Part shown: one piece after another, positions 1 through 8,542 of the stretch | Layout: the number at the start of each line of letters is the position of its first letter | Position numbering within the stretch: the stretch's first letter is position 1 | NCBI GenBank assembly: GCA_003242205.1 | Contig: QGUR01000073.1 | Coordinates: 1-16,605 of the forward strand | Reading direction: 5' to 3' | DNA: 16,605 bases | Source: Chloroflexota bacterium | GTDB lineage: Bacteria > Chloroflexota > Anaerolineae > Aggregatilineales > Phototrophicaceae | Notes under the pieces: model-generated | Told to the model about the DNA's origin: nothing | What the model saw: only the letters and a program-made list of their open reading frames with translations | Database searches by the model: none | Translations under genes and position numbers: made by a program

Positions 1-4
1 TTTG

Positions 5-1591
5 TCACGCAAAACCCGCAAAACCGCCCCAAGGCGGGTTTTTGGGATACATGGCATAGCAGTCGATCTTGGCATGCGGCACGTTGTACGGCCCGGTCGC
101 ATGGGTTGTTGCCCGCGTCATGACCTTGTCGCTCAGGCTGGCGTACGCGCCGCCATCGCCATACAACTCCGCTTCGACTGCCGTCAGTCTGCCGTCGCGC
201 TTCGCGCCGGTCTTGATGCGAATAATCGTCGCGTGGCGCTTGGGATGGAAGAGCAGGGACTCCTGCCGCGTGTAGAGCATTTTGACGGGGCGGTTTGTCA
301 CCTGCGCCAGCAGCGCGACGTGAATTTGTCCAGCGATGTCTTCCTTGCCGCCAAAACCACCGCCGATCAGCGTACCACGCACGCGGATGGCTTCTTCCGG
401 TAGGTTGAGCGCCCGCGCGATCTGGTTGCGGTCCTGATAGGGTATCTGCGAGCCGACGTAAACGGTCAGCTTGTCGTGCTCGGTGTCATATCCGGCGGGT
501 ACGCCGATGGCGCATTCCGGTTCCAGAAAGGCGTGCTCGGTCGTCGGCGTGCGGTAGGTGCGCTCGATAATGACATCCGCCTCGGCGAAACCCTGTTCGA
601 TATCGCCATGGCGTACTTTGATATGCTTGAGCAGGTTGCCGCCCTCGCGCCCTTCGTGGACGAGCGGCGCGTCGGGGCTGTGAGCGTATACCGGGTCTGC
701 CACTACCGGCAGCGGTTCGTAATCGACCTCGATCAGCGCAAGCGCCTGTTCGGCCAGTTCCGGCGTGTCCGCCGCGACAATGGCCACGGCATCGCCCATA
801 TAACGCACCTTGTCGCCCACGGCGCACAGCACTGGCCAGTCGAGATAGACAAGGCCGTGAATGTTCTCGCCGGGAATATCCTCGGCAGTGAGAACGGCCC
901 GTACGCCCGGCAAAGCCTTTGCCTTGCTGGTATCGATTCTCAGCACCCGCGCGTGAGGGTAACGCGAGCGTAATGTTCGGGCGTACAACATGCCATCGAA
1001 GACGTAATCATCCGTGTACTTCGCGCGGCCCGTTACGCGGTCCTGCACATTCGGCACAGGCTGGCTGCGGCTGATATACGTCATCGGTTCCTCGACAAGC
1101 GGCTCATTCACCGGCAGCTTGCCTTCGCCGCGCACCACGCTTGCCGCCGACTTAATCGCCTGAATGACGCTGGCGTAGCCTGTGCAGCGGCAGTAGGTGT
1201 CCTTCAGCGCGATTTTGATGTCCTGATCGTCAGGCTGTGGATTGGCGCGTATGAGCGCCGCTGCGGTCATGATCAGGCCCGGCGTGCAAAAGCCGCACTG
1301 CACCGCGCCATGCTCGATAAACGCTTCCTGAAGCGGGTGGAGTTGTTCGCCCTCTGCCAGTCCCTCAATCGTCGTGACCTGACGCCCCTGCGCTTTGAAG
1401 GCCGGGAAGATACACGAGTTGACCGGCACGCCATCGACATGAACGGTACAGATGCCGCATTCGGCTTCGTTACAGCCGATTTTCGTTCCTGTCAGCCTGA
1501 GGTCGTAGCGCAGCACTTCGGCGAGCGTGCGCGACTCAGGAATGTCCAATTCGTGCTCGATCCCATTAACGATCAGGTTCAGACGGCTCAT
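5..1591 (-). CDS. Xanthine/CO dehydrogenase-family fused [2Fe-2S] and molybdopterin-binding subunit, truncated at its C-terminus
   Basis: Catalytic part of a molybdenum hydroxylase, which oxidises an N-heterocycle, aldehyde or similar substrate and passes electrons through two [2Fe-2S] clusters to the FAD subunit. Counting from the chosen ATG, a plant-ferredoxin-type domain has Cys40, 45, 48 and 60. A second cluster domain has the CGFC (99-102) and CRC (134-136) motifs. From about residue 175 the Mo-subunit N-terminal domain begins, and GGGFGGKED lies at 410-418. The two subunits are fused in frame, as in some XdhD-like proteins. The reading frame ends after 528 residues with GGFAGFA then TGA, where the family normally has GAFRGFG and several hundred more residues. 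This is therefore a frameshift, a pseudogene or a sequence error at the window edge. GTG (1612) and ATG (1609) are alternative starts. ATG 1591 was chosen because AAGGA lies 7 nt upstream. It is the second gene of an operon, just after the FAD subunit. The substrate cannot be told. Confidence 0.85.
   Translation of the reverse strand: MSRLNLIVNGIEHELDIPESRTLAEVLRYDLRLTGTKIGCNEAECGICTVHVDGVPVNSCIFPAFKAQGRQVTTIEGLAEGEQLHPLQEAFIEHGAVQCGFCTPGLIMTAAALIRANPQPDDQDIKIALKDTYCRCTGYASVIQAIKSAASVVRGEGKLPVNEPLVEEPMTYISRSQPVPNVQDRVTGRAKYTDDYVFDGMLYARTLRSRYPHARVLRIDTSKAKALPGVRAVLTAEDIPGENIHGLVYLDWPVLCAVGDKVRYMGDAVAIVAADTPELAEQALALIEVDYEPLPVVADPVYAHSPDAPLVHEGREGGNLLKHIKVRHGDIEQGFAEADVIIERTYRTPTTEHAFLEPECAIGVPAGYDTEHDKLTVYVGSQIPYQDRNQIARALNLPEEAIRVRGTLIGGGFGGKEDIAGQIHVALLAQVTNRPVKMLYTRQESLLFHPKRHATIIRIKTGAKRDGRLTAVEAELYGDGGAYASLSDKVMTRATTHATGPYNVPHAKIDCYAMYPKNPPWGGFAGFA
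8..25 (-). repeat. 9-bp perfect tandem duplication at the gene break
   Basis: CGCAAAACC occurs twice in direct succession (8-16 and 17-25). On the coding strand this encodes Gly-Phe-Ala twice, just before the stop at 5-7. Its second half also pairs with the sequence at 33-42: AAAACCCGC at 11-19 is the reverse complement of 34-42. The duplication lies exactly where the enzyme family has its GAFRGFG motif. Confidence 0.8.
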
Positions 1592-1611
1592 GCCTGTTTT
1601 CCTTGACATCA

Positions 1612-2538
1612 CTAACCCAGTCCGACGCCTTCAGCGCGGGCAATGCCGGTGCGGGCGCGCTCCACAGCCAGCGGTAGCGCCTGACGGAGCAGCGTTTCGA
1701 CCATGTACGAACGGTATTCAGCGGTAGCGCGATATTTGCTGGTGCGCGGCTCGATCGTCTGGTAGGCGACAGCAACGACGCGGTCGAGCGTTTCGTCGCT
1801 AACCGGCGCGCCGATCAACGCTTCTTCGATCGTCGTTGCCCGTGCGGGGACAGGGCCAACAGGGCCGATGCATACGCGGGCGTTTTCATAGCGCTCTTTC
1901 GCTTCGTCCAGCCTGACCCACACGGCGCAAGCGAGCACCGGCAGCGCGACTCCCTGAGGCCGCATGATGCGCTTGAATGCCGTGCCTTCTCGCTCGCGCG
2001 TCGCCAAGAACCGGAAAGCGACCAGCACATCACGGTGCGTGTCCAGCGCCGACTGGCCGGGGCCGCGATAAAGCCGGGCAATCGGTAGCCATTCACGCCG
2101 GCCATCGCCCCACGCGACATCGGCTTCGGCGTCGAGCGCCATCAGCGATGTTGTGCCGTCGCCTGCCGGAAGGGCGTGGGCGACATTGCCGCCAAGCGTG
2201 CCGACGTTGCGGACCTGTGGGCCGCCGACTACGCCGCAGCTTTCGACCAGACAGGTGGCGCGTTGTTCAATCAGGCTGGATTTCACAATCTGGGTGTGCG
2301 TCACCGCCGCGCCGACGAGCAGGTGATCGCCCTGCTGCTCGATGCGTGTCATTTCGGGAATGCGCGTCACATCGACCAGCGCGGCAAGCGGCTGCTCTCT
2401 GCGGTGCTCGCCAAATTGCAGATCGATCATGAGGTCAGTGCCGCCGGCGATAATCTGCGCTTCTCCGGCGTGCGCGCCAAGAATCGAGATCGCTTCTTCG
2501 ACCGACCGGGCGATGTGGTAGGCTTGCCACAATTGCAT
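1612..2538 (-). CDS. Xanthine/CO dehydrogenase-family FAD-binding subunit
   Basis: FAD-binding electron-transfer subunit (CoxM/XdhB-like) of the molybdenum hydroxylase encoded just downstream. It takes electrons from the [2Fe-2S] clusters and hands them to the final acceptor. The 308-residue product is close to the family's usual 280-300. It shows the N-terminal FAD-binding AGGTDLM motif near residue 32 and the second FAD motif VRNVGTLGGN near residue 110, followed by a C-terminal CO-dehydrogenase-flavoprotein-type domain. The start is ATG 2538, because the protein begins to match the family there. An open frame continues up to a TTG at 2628, but it runs through a likely promoter. The SD is weak (GAAAG). 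The stop codon lies 20 bp before the ATG chosen for the next gene and overlaps that gene's alternative starts, so the two are co-transcribed and probably translationally coupled. Confidence 0.9.
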   Translation of the reverse strand: MQLWQAYHIARSVEEAISILGAHAGEAQIIAGGTDLMIDLQFGEHRREQPLAALVDVTRIPEMTRIEQQGDHLLVGAAVTHTQIVKSSLIEQRATCLVESCGVVGGPQVRNVGTLGGNVAHALPAGDGTTSLMALDAEADVAWGDGRREWLPIARLYRGPGQSALDTHRDVLVAFRFLATREREGTAFKRIMRPQGVALPVLACAVWVRLDEAKERYENARVCIGPVGPVPARATTIEEALIGAPVSDETLDRVVAVAYQTIEPRTSKYRATAEYRSYMVETLLRQALPLAVERARTGIARAEGVGLG

Positions 2539-2598
2539 AACGGCATACTTTCGCAGTGAGAATGAGGCAGAAGCGGATGCACTCCAAGCAATTTCCAG

Positions 2599-2628
2599 AA
2601 TGTAGCATAAATCCGCCCTGCATAACAA
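2599..2628 (-). promoter_or_regulatory. Candidate promoter of the molybdenum hydroxylase operon
   Basis: On the minus strand: TTGTTA (2628-2623), an 18-bp spacer, then TACATT (2604-2599) preceded by TGC, an extended -10. The expected start of transcription is near 2592, giving a leader of about 54 nt before ATG 2538. This rests on pattern only. The same kind of hexamers occurs before the LuxR-type gene. Confidence 0.4.
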
Positions 2629-2696
2629 CCGGACAGTGTTTCAGACCCGGAGGTCGATCAATCTATTTCGCTCTAATAAGCTTTTTCGGCGTCTGG

Positions 2697-4559
2697 CTAC
2701 CCGCGCAGTCTGGCGATCAGGTGGCTGGCGACATCCTCTGGCGCTAAGATCCGCCCATGATGCCATGCGCTGTCAAAGTCGTCTGTACCAAGCTCGTCGC
2801 GCAGTTCGTCGAGCAGGCGCATGAGCAACGGCCAACGCTGAAGCCATGCCGGTGTGCTGGCCGGGTGGGTAAACGCCAGCGCCAGATATTCGACCGCCAT
2901 TTCACTCGTGCCGTCTACCCGTTCCAGTACAGCGCACGCGGGCAGGAACAGCGTGATGAAGGCCGGACTGCGAAACGACTGCGCGCGCTCCAGCGCGGCG
3001 TGCAGGTGGGCGCGGGCGGCTGAAAAGTTGCCCATGCCACAGTAACCGATGATCATGCCCAGATCGGCGAAAGTTGCCACAATCGGATCGGGCGCGGTGG
3101 TGGATGGGGTTTCGGCCCAACTACGCCGGCACAGACGCAGGCATTCCTGATAATCTTCATCGACGCCTGCCAGAATGCCCTGTGCTGCCAGCGCAAATGC
3201 TCGGCCTGTCAGGTCACTGGCGTTCAGAAAGTGCTCGGCCAGCAGTTCCAGCCGGTCAAAGTTTCCTTTGACAAGCGACACCCAGCCCGAAAGCATGTTG
3301 CTGCGAACGGTCAGGCTGTTGATCGCAGCGTGTTCCAGTTGCTCCTGAATGTAGTGGCGCAACAGGTCATGCACTTCATACACGCGAGGATTCTTCTCAT
3401 AGAGGAACGACTTGTCGATCAATCCAGCCAGCGCCTGAAGCGACGCGCCCGCGATATGTTTTGCGGCTTCCAGTCCAAAGCCGCCGCGGAACACGGCCAG
3501 CTTCAGCAACATCCCGCGTTCCTCGTCATCGAGCATATTCCACGAATATTCGAACACGGCGCGCATACTGCGGTGTCGTTCATCTGCCCCGCGCTGCGAG
3601 CCGACAAGGAAGTCGATGTTGCGGCGAATCTCGACTGCTACATCCTCGCAGGACAGTGTTTTGAGCCAACCTGCGGCCATCTCGATAGCCAGCGGCACGC
3701 CTTCGACTAACTGGCAAATATCGATCACGCATTGGCGCGCGTCCGCGAGTGAGAAATCGCCTCGTACGCGGCGCACCCGGTCGACAAATAATGCCACTGC
3801 CGCATAGGTTTCAATGTCATCGACCTGTTCGTCAGGTGGGCAACGGATGCCGGTCACGCGCCGGACCCATTCTTCTTCCAAATTCAACGAGCGGCGGGAC
3901 GTCGCCAGAATCTTGACCTGCGGGGCGGTATTCAGGATGGATTGGATCAGGTCTTCGGCATTGGTATGGTCGCAGTTGTCGAGGAGTAGGAGGCAGTTTT
4001 GAGGCCGGAGAAGGCGGAGCGCGGTGGCAGGGGCTGAGCCGGGCTGGGGTCGGGGGGTGAGGGCGCGTAAAATCGCTAGCGCGACCGCTTCAGGTTCGGT
4101 TTCAGTCGTCAGTCCTACGAACACCACACCATTGGCGAAGTTGTCTGCGACGCGTCGGGCGACTTCGATACTCAACCGCGTTTTTCCAACTCCGCCCGGA
4201 CCGACGAGCGTGATGAGCCGGGTATCCGGGCCGCGCAGCAGCTCCTCCAGTTCTTCAAGCTCGTTTTCGCGGCCCACAAACAGGGTTGGATATTCGGGCA
4301 GCGGTGTGCGCTGTTCCTCCGGCGGCGCGCGCCGCCGGGCGTCATCCGGCCTTGAAGCGAGGTCGCGCGCCACCAGCACTGCCTGTGTCCTGCTATTCAC
4401 GCCCAGCTTGGCGTAGATGTTCTTGGTGTGCCAGCGTACGGTTTCGACGTCGATCACCAGATATTCGGCGATTTCGCGGTTGGACAGACCATCACTCATC
4501 AGCTTGAGGATTTCGGTCTCACGCTCTGTTAGAGGTTCAGGCGGCAGGAACTGAGACAT
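2697..4559 (-). CDS. LuxR-type HTH transcriptional regulator with NB-ARC-like ATPase and TPR-like C-terminus
   Basis: Predicted STAND-class transcription regulator. The 620-residue protein starts with a LuxR/GerE helix-turn-helix (about residues 10-66: LTERE, then SNREIAEYL and VRWHTKNIYAKL). A short basic linker follows, then an NB-ARC/AAA-like ATPase with P-loop GPGGVGKT at 120-127, Walker B CLLLLDNCDH near 189-198, an ATSRR sensor near 219, and the GVPLAIEM helix at 287-294. A winged-helix-like segment (about 330-410) leads to a short helical, TPR-like tail. In this class ATP binding is thought to switch the protein on when the repeat domain senses its signal. The HTH lies at the N-terminus, the opposite of MalT. 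ATG 4559 was chosen because the HTH begins 9 residues later. The open frame upstream has no family similarity and runs over a likely promoter. The SD is weak. Target genes are unknown; the hydroxylase operon just downstream on the same strand is a possible one. Confidence 0.9.
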   Translation of the reverse strand: MSQFLPPEPLTERETEILKLMSDGLSNREIAEYLVIDVETVRWHTKNIYAKLGVNSRTQAVLVARDLASRPDDARRRAPPEEQRTPLPEYPTLFVGRENELEELEELLRGPDTRLITLVGPGGVGKTRLSIEVARRVADNFANGVVFVGLTTETEPEAVALAILRALTPRPQPGSAPATALRLLRPQNCLLLLDNCDHTNAEDLIQSILNTAPQVKILATSRRSLNLEEEWVRRVTGIRCPPDEQVDDIETYAAVALFVDRVRRVRGDFSLADARQCVIDICQLVEGVPLAIEMAAGWLKTLSCEDVAVEIRRNIDFLVGSQRGADERHRSMRAVFEYSWNMLDDEERGMLLKLAVFRGGFGLEAAKHIAGASLQALAGLIDKSFLYEKNPRVYEVHDLLRHYIQEQLEHAAINSLTVRSNMLSGWVSLVKGNFDRLELLAEHFLNASDLTGRAFALAAQGILAGVDEDYQECLRLCRRSWAETPSTTAPDPIVATFADLGMIIGYCGMGNFSAARAHLHAALERAQSFRSPAFITLFLPACAVLERVDGTSEMAVEYLALAFTHPASTPAWLQRWPLLMRLLDELRDELGTDDFDSAWHHGRILAPEDVASHLIARLRG

Positions 4560-4614
4560 GGCCGGCTCTTGCGAATCGGATGGGCGGACGTAAGGGTGCA
4601 GTGAGTCTGGCCTA

Positions 4615-4643
4615 AATGTAGCCGAGTGGCGGATTATGAACAA
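4615..4643 (-). promoter_or_regulatory. Candidate promoter of the LuxR-type regulator gene
   Basis: On the minus strand: TTGTTC (4643-4638), a 17-bp spacer, TACATT (4620-4615). The expected start is near 4608, about 49 nt before ATG 4559. It closely resembles the candidate promoter of the hydroxylase operon. No terminator hairpin for the upstream kinase gene is visible in the 133-bp gap. Confidence 0.35.
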
Positions 4644-4692
4644 GTTCTCCGCTTGGCACCTGCTCTGCGGCGGGGCTTCAAATGTTGGACGG

Positions 4693-7600
4693 TCAGAATG
4701 CAGTTTCCGGCGGCGTATGGGTGGAAGCAGGCCACTGTGCCAGCACGTTCGCTGCGGTGCGATCCGGATCCTGGCGCGACCCGGCATCCAGCAGATCTTC
4801 CAGCGCTACGGCCGGGAGTCGAGAGCGCAACTGTGCCAGCAGATGTGTCAGTGTCTGGTGGGTTTCGGCGGTGGTTGCGCTGTGATTCAATACCAACCCG
4901 GCCAGGCTGGCGCTGCTTGCGGCGTCGCCGTTGATGAGGCGATCCTGCGCGATGTGCAGCAGCGCGTCGAGCAGAATAGGCGTGGCCAGCGATTCGCGCG
5001 CCAGCCTCAAACCCTGTTGCAGACAGGATAGCGCGCGTTCGTGACGCCCCTGTCGTTCGTGAACATGCGCCACCTGAATTAAACAGGCCGCCATACTGGG
5101 TTTCATCCCGCCGGACTGCGCGATTGCCAGACTTTCGCGGAAGGCGTCCAGCGCTTCATCAAGACGGCCTTGTTCCACACGTAATTTGCCGATGTAGAGC
5201 CATGTTGTGTGCAGCCCTTCCCGATAGCCTGCATTGGTCGCCAGTGTCAGGCAGCGCTCGAAGTATGTTTCTGCCGCCGCTTCATCGCCTTCCAGCGTGG
5301 CCAGATGGCCGAGTTCGGCCAGGTTGTCGGAGATGTGATCCTTAAAGTCCATCTCGTGCGCCAGCGCCAGACTGGCCTCAAAACAAAGTCGCGCTTCCAC
5401 TTGCCGGCCGCATGCCATGTTCAACCTGCCCAGATAGAGATTGTTGGCGGTGATGCCCAGCTTGTGGCCGGTTTCCTGCGCCAGCGCCAGACTGCGGCCA
5501 AACAGGTCATACGCCTGAGGATAATCGCCCGTTGCGGCGGCAACCTGACCGAGCAGCCGCAGGTTGGCGGCAATAAAGATGCGATCGCCCAACGCGCGAA
5601 AGATATCCAGACTTTCCTGTGCCAGCGTTGTTGCCTTCGTATAATCACCCTGAAGGACGGCTACCCGGCCCAGCGCCCACAGCGCCCAGGCCGCACCCGC
5701 TTTATGCCCGATCTCGTAATTGATCGACAGACTTTCGCGGTAGTAGCTCTGAGCGGCTTCATAATCGCCGCGTCGTGTCGCCAGCGCGCCCAGATTGCCC
5801 AGATCAGCCGCCACCGAGCGACGGTCGCCGATTTCGCGGGCTAACTCCAGACTCTGCGTGTAATAAGCGATGGCGGTTGCCGGATCGCTCTGCCCGGAAG
5901 CCACCCATGCCAGCCCGCTCAGGCTGGCGGCAATGCCGTGCTTGTTGCCGATTTCACGGTGGATGGCAAGGCTTTGCAGGTAGAGCGCTCGTGCTTCCTC
6001 AAACTCGCCCTTTCGCGCCGCGACATTGCCCAGATACTCGAGGTTGTCGGCAATCGCGCGCGGGAGATTTGCTTCGCGCGCCAGCGCGAGGCTCTCACTA
6101 AAGTGGCGTTGCGCGGCCTCATGGTCGCCCCGCCGGGCGTAAATACTGCCGAGATTGCTCAGCGTTCGCACGATGGTTTTTGTGTCTTCGGCCTGCCGGG
6201 CTAGCTTCAGACCTTCTTTCAGCACCGTCAGCGCTTCCTCAAGATTTCCCAGACTGTGCTCGGCTTCGCCCAGCCGGGCCAGCAATTGCGCTCTGGCGCT
6301 GGCTTCGTTGACCAGAGTCAGCACGCGGCGGGCAAGGGCTACTGCTTCACGCAGGCTACTGACCGCCAGTAGTTGCTCCAGCGCTGCCTGCGCGTAAAAC
6401 GCTTCTTTCGTTTTGTCGCCGGCTTGTCGCCAGTGATCCGTCAGGCTGAGCGCGTAAACCGGATCGTCCTCGTAGACCGCTTCCAGCGCCTGAGCGACGT
6501 TGCGGTGCGCGATGGCGCATTCGTCATCGGTCATGCCCTGTATCAGCGCTTCGCGCAGCTTGTCGTGCTGAAAGCGCCAGCGGCCATCCTGCGCGTCCAG
6601 CACTGATGCATTGGAACAGATCGTCAGCCAGGCAGACAGGTCGACTTCAGGGGGCAGGAGTCCATCATGGGTGGCTACCAGATGCGCCAGCAGCGAGATG
6701 TCGAGCGTGCGCCCGGCGATGGCTGCCAGCTTCAGCAGCGGCTGGCCCCAGTTCGGGACCCGGTGAAGCCGCCTGCGAATGATTTCGACCATGCCACCGG
6801 GCATCACATTCAGCGGCAGCGCCGACGCGCTAATTCGCTCTAGACCGCCCGCATCTTCGGCCAGCGCCCTCACAACTTCCACCAGAAAAAAGACGTTGCC
6901 CTCGGTTTCTTTCTGCAGCAGCGCGACCACGTTCGCCTGCCGGCCTGTTTCTCCCAGCATGGCGGCGCTCAATTCGGCGATTTCCGAATGCGACAACCTG
7001 CCCAGCGCCAGTGACTGCATGTGTGGAAAGCGTTCATGGAGTTCCGGCGCTTCATCGTCGCGGAAGCTGGCGAAGATCAGCAGCGGACGCTCCCTGGTGA
7101 TCGCGACCAGGCTGGCCAGAACCTCGAAAGCATCGCTTGCCCACTGTAAGTCTTCCAGAATCAGGACGGTTGGCTGGTGTAGTGCTCGAAAAGCCCGGGC
7201 GATCGTTGCGACCAGCCGCTGCTGGTTCTCCGCGCCGTCCAGCGGCTCCGGTTCGGGTATCGAGTGGCCAACCAGACGTTCCAGGTCAGGGATGAGATGT
7301 TTCAGAATCGACAGACCTGGCAGATCCAGATCGATTTCCAGCAACAGGCGGCGAATCGGATCGCGCAGCAGTTGATAAGGCAGGCCGGCGGCGGCCACCG
7401 CCTGGCCGCGCAACACCAGCGCCCCGCTGGCGATGGCTTCGATACGAATCTCGTCCAGCAGCCGGGACTTGCCGACGCCGCTTTCGCCGCCGACCAGCCA
7501 GGCACTTCCCGTGTCTGCGTTCAGGCCGTGTCGCAGCGCCGTCGCCAGTTGCTCATATTCTGTTTTGCGACCAACAAAAGTTGCAGCTTGCAGAAAGCTC

Positions 7601-8454
7601 TCCCGTATGGCCACCGTTTCCGGCGGCGCGTCGCGCCCGATTGCTTCTGCCAGCGCTTCAATCGCTTCAACTGCGTTGCTGTAACGTTCGGCGGGCGACT
7701 TCGCCAGCAGCGTTGCCAGAAATGTGCCCAGCCGGTCGACGTGTGGCAGCAGGCTCCAGTTGGGCGTCATGAGCAGCACGTCGGTGAGCAGACGATTCAG
7801 ACTCGACGTATCGTAGGGGTGCCGGCCTGCCAGCAGTTCGAAGGCGATCACGCCGACCGCATAGAGGTCGGACCTTTCCGTTGGCGGCTCGTTCTGCAGC
7901 ACTTCCGGCGGCATGTATTCCAGCGTGCCGACCAGCGTCTGGTTTTCGGGCCTGAATTGCTCGCGCACTAGCGCCAGTTCAAAATCGACCACTTTCACGT
8001 GATCGTCGATGACGAGCACGTTTGCCGGTTTCAGGTCGCGGTGGAGAATGCCGCGCCGGTGCAAATAGGTCAGCGCCTGTAGCAGCTCGATCAACAGCTC
8101 GACTTTGCGCTCCAGTCCAAGCGACTGGCCATAGGCGACGATGGTTTGCGCGTTCTCCAGCAGGTCCATCGTGTAATAGGGGACCTGCTGGGCATCGAAG
8201 CCGTAATCGAGCACGCTGATCACGTGCGGGTGACGCAGCGACGCGAGTACGCGGAATTCACGGGCAAGCGCCAGTTTCGGATCGCTTCCCGGTGTCGTCG
8301 TTAGGGCGCGTATCGGCTCGATAAGCAGGCGCTTCAGGGCAACCGTCTGCCCGGTGAGCCGGTCAAACGCACGGTAGACAACACCAAGCGTTCCGCGGCC
8401 AATTTCCTCGCCGAGGTGGTAGCGGCGGCTGATATGAACAGAGCTGGCGTTCAT
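4693..8454 (-). CDS. Ser/Thr protein kinase with AAA-type ATPase and TPR array (PknK-like layout)
   Basis: A 1253-residue cytoplasmic signalling protein. The kinase domain (about 12-270) has the glycine loop GRGTLG (19-24), Lys41, the helix-C Glu66, HRDLKPAN (138-145), an activation-segment GTLEYMPPE motif (176-184) and SDLYAVG (195-201). The metal-binding DFG is DFE (157-159). From about 290 comes an AAA_16-type NTPase with P-loop GGESGVGKS (322-330), Walker B VLILEDLQW (430-438) and an EGNVFFLVEVV motif (518-528). From about 640 to 1210 the protein is TPR, strictly 40 residues per unit over most of its length, with recurring (A)LAREIGD helices. The order kinase, ATPase, helical repeats is that of mycobacterial PknK. 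It would phosphorylate unknown partners when the TPR/ATPase part senses a signal. The start is ATG 8454, eight residues before the kinase fold; no good SD is visible. It is divergent from the cyclase gene. Confidence 0.92.
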   Translation of the reverse strand: MNASSVHISRRYHLGEEIGRGTLGVVYRAFDRLTGQTVALKRLLIEPIRALTTTPGSDPKLALAREFRVLASLRHPHVISVLDYGFDAQQVPYYTMDLLENAQTIVAYGQSLGLERKVELLIELLQALTYLHRRGILHRDLKPANVLVIDDHVKVVDFELALVREQFRPENQTLVGTLEYMPPEVLQNEPPTERSDLYAVGVIAFELLAGRHPYDTSSLNRLLTDVLLMTPNWSLLPHVDRLGTFLATLLAKSPAERYSNAVEAIEALAEAIGRDAPPETVAIRESFLQAATFVGRKTEYEQLATALRHGLNADTGSAWLVGGESGVGKSRLLDEIRIEAIASGALVLRGQAVAAAGLPYQLLRDPIRRLLLEIDLDLPGLSILKHLIPDLERLVGHSIPEPEPLDGAENQQRLVATIARAFRALHQPTVLILEDLQWASDAFEVLASLVAITRERPLLIFASFRDDEAPELHERFPHMQSLALGRLSHSEIAELSAAMLGETGRQANVVALLQKETEGNVFFLVEVVRALAEDAGGLERISASALPLNVMPGGMVEIIRRRLHRVPNWGQPLLKLAAIAGRTLDISLLAHLVATHDGLLPPEVDLSAWLTICSNASVLDAQDGRWRFQHDKLREALIQGMTDDECAIAHRNVAQALEAVYEDDPVYALSLTDHWRQAGDKTKEAFYAQAALEQLLAVSSLREAVALARRVLTLVNEASARAQLLARLGEAEHSLGNLEEALTVLKEGLKLARQAEDTKTIVRTLSNLGSIYARRGDHEAAQRHFSESLALAREANLPRAIADNLEYLGNVAARKGEFEEARALYLQSLAIHREIGNKHGIAASLSGLAWVASGQSDPATAIAYYTQSLELAREIGDRRSVAADLGNLGALATRRGDYEAAQSYYRESLSINYEIGHKAGAAWALWALGRVAVLQGDYTKATTLAQESLDIFRALGDRIFIAANLRLLGQVAAATGDYPQAYDLFGRSLALAQETGHKLGITANNLYLGRLNMACGRQVEARLCFEASLALAHEMDFKDHISDNLAELGHLATLEGDEAAAETYFERCLTLATNAGYREGLHTTWLYIGKLRVEQGRLDEALDAFRESLAIAQSGGMKPSMAACLIQVAHVHERQGRHERALSCLQQGLRLARESLATPILLDALLHIAQDRLINGDAASSASLAGLVLNHSATTAETHQTLTHLLAQLRSRLPAVALEDLLDAGSRQDPDRTAANVLAQWPASTHTPPETAF
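4975..6294 (-). repeat. TPR-coding repeats, 120-bp period (about 11 units)
   Basis: Residues 721-1160 of the kinase protein are eleven consecutive 40-residue TPR units with no register slip. The period is visible in the DNA too: the 17-mer TGCGCCAGCGCCAGACT occurs at 5357-5373 and again exactly 120 bp later at 5477-5493. Variants of CCAGACTTTC recur at similar spacing. Further, less regular units flank the array. Confidence 0.8.
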
Positions 8455-8521
8455 GGCTGTGTTCGCTGGCTTTCGACTTCCATGCTGGCGGCCTGGGTAT
8501 TGCTGGTCGCTCTCATTCCGA

Positions 8522-8527
8522 ATTGTA
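8522..8527 (-). promoter_or_regulatory. Candidate -10 element of the kinase gene
   Basis: TACAAT on the minus strand (8527-8522), one mismatch from TATAAT, would start transcription about 60 nt before ATG 8454. No good -35 hexamer is present. The repeats at 8543-8569 occupy the -28 to -54 zone, where an activator might act. For the divergent cyclase gene the best plus-strand match is TTGCTG (8582-8587), 17 bp, CAGAAT (8605-8610), which is weak. Confidence 0.25.
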
Positions 8528-8542
8528 TGGCCGGCGATCGGG

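Noticed and set aside
4560..4787. N-terminal extension of the LuxR-type protein
   Set aside because: These codons show no family similarity and cover a likely promoter; the HTH starts right after ATG 4559.
5209..5844. 211-codon plus-strand ORF
   Set aside because: It is antisense to the TPR array of the kinase; its length reflects the repeat and codon bias.
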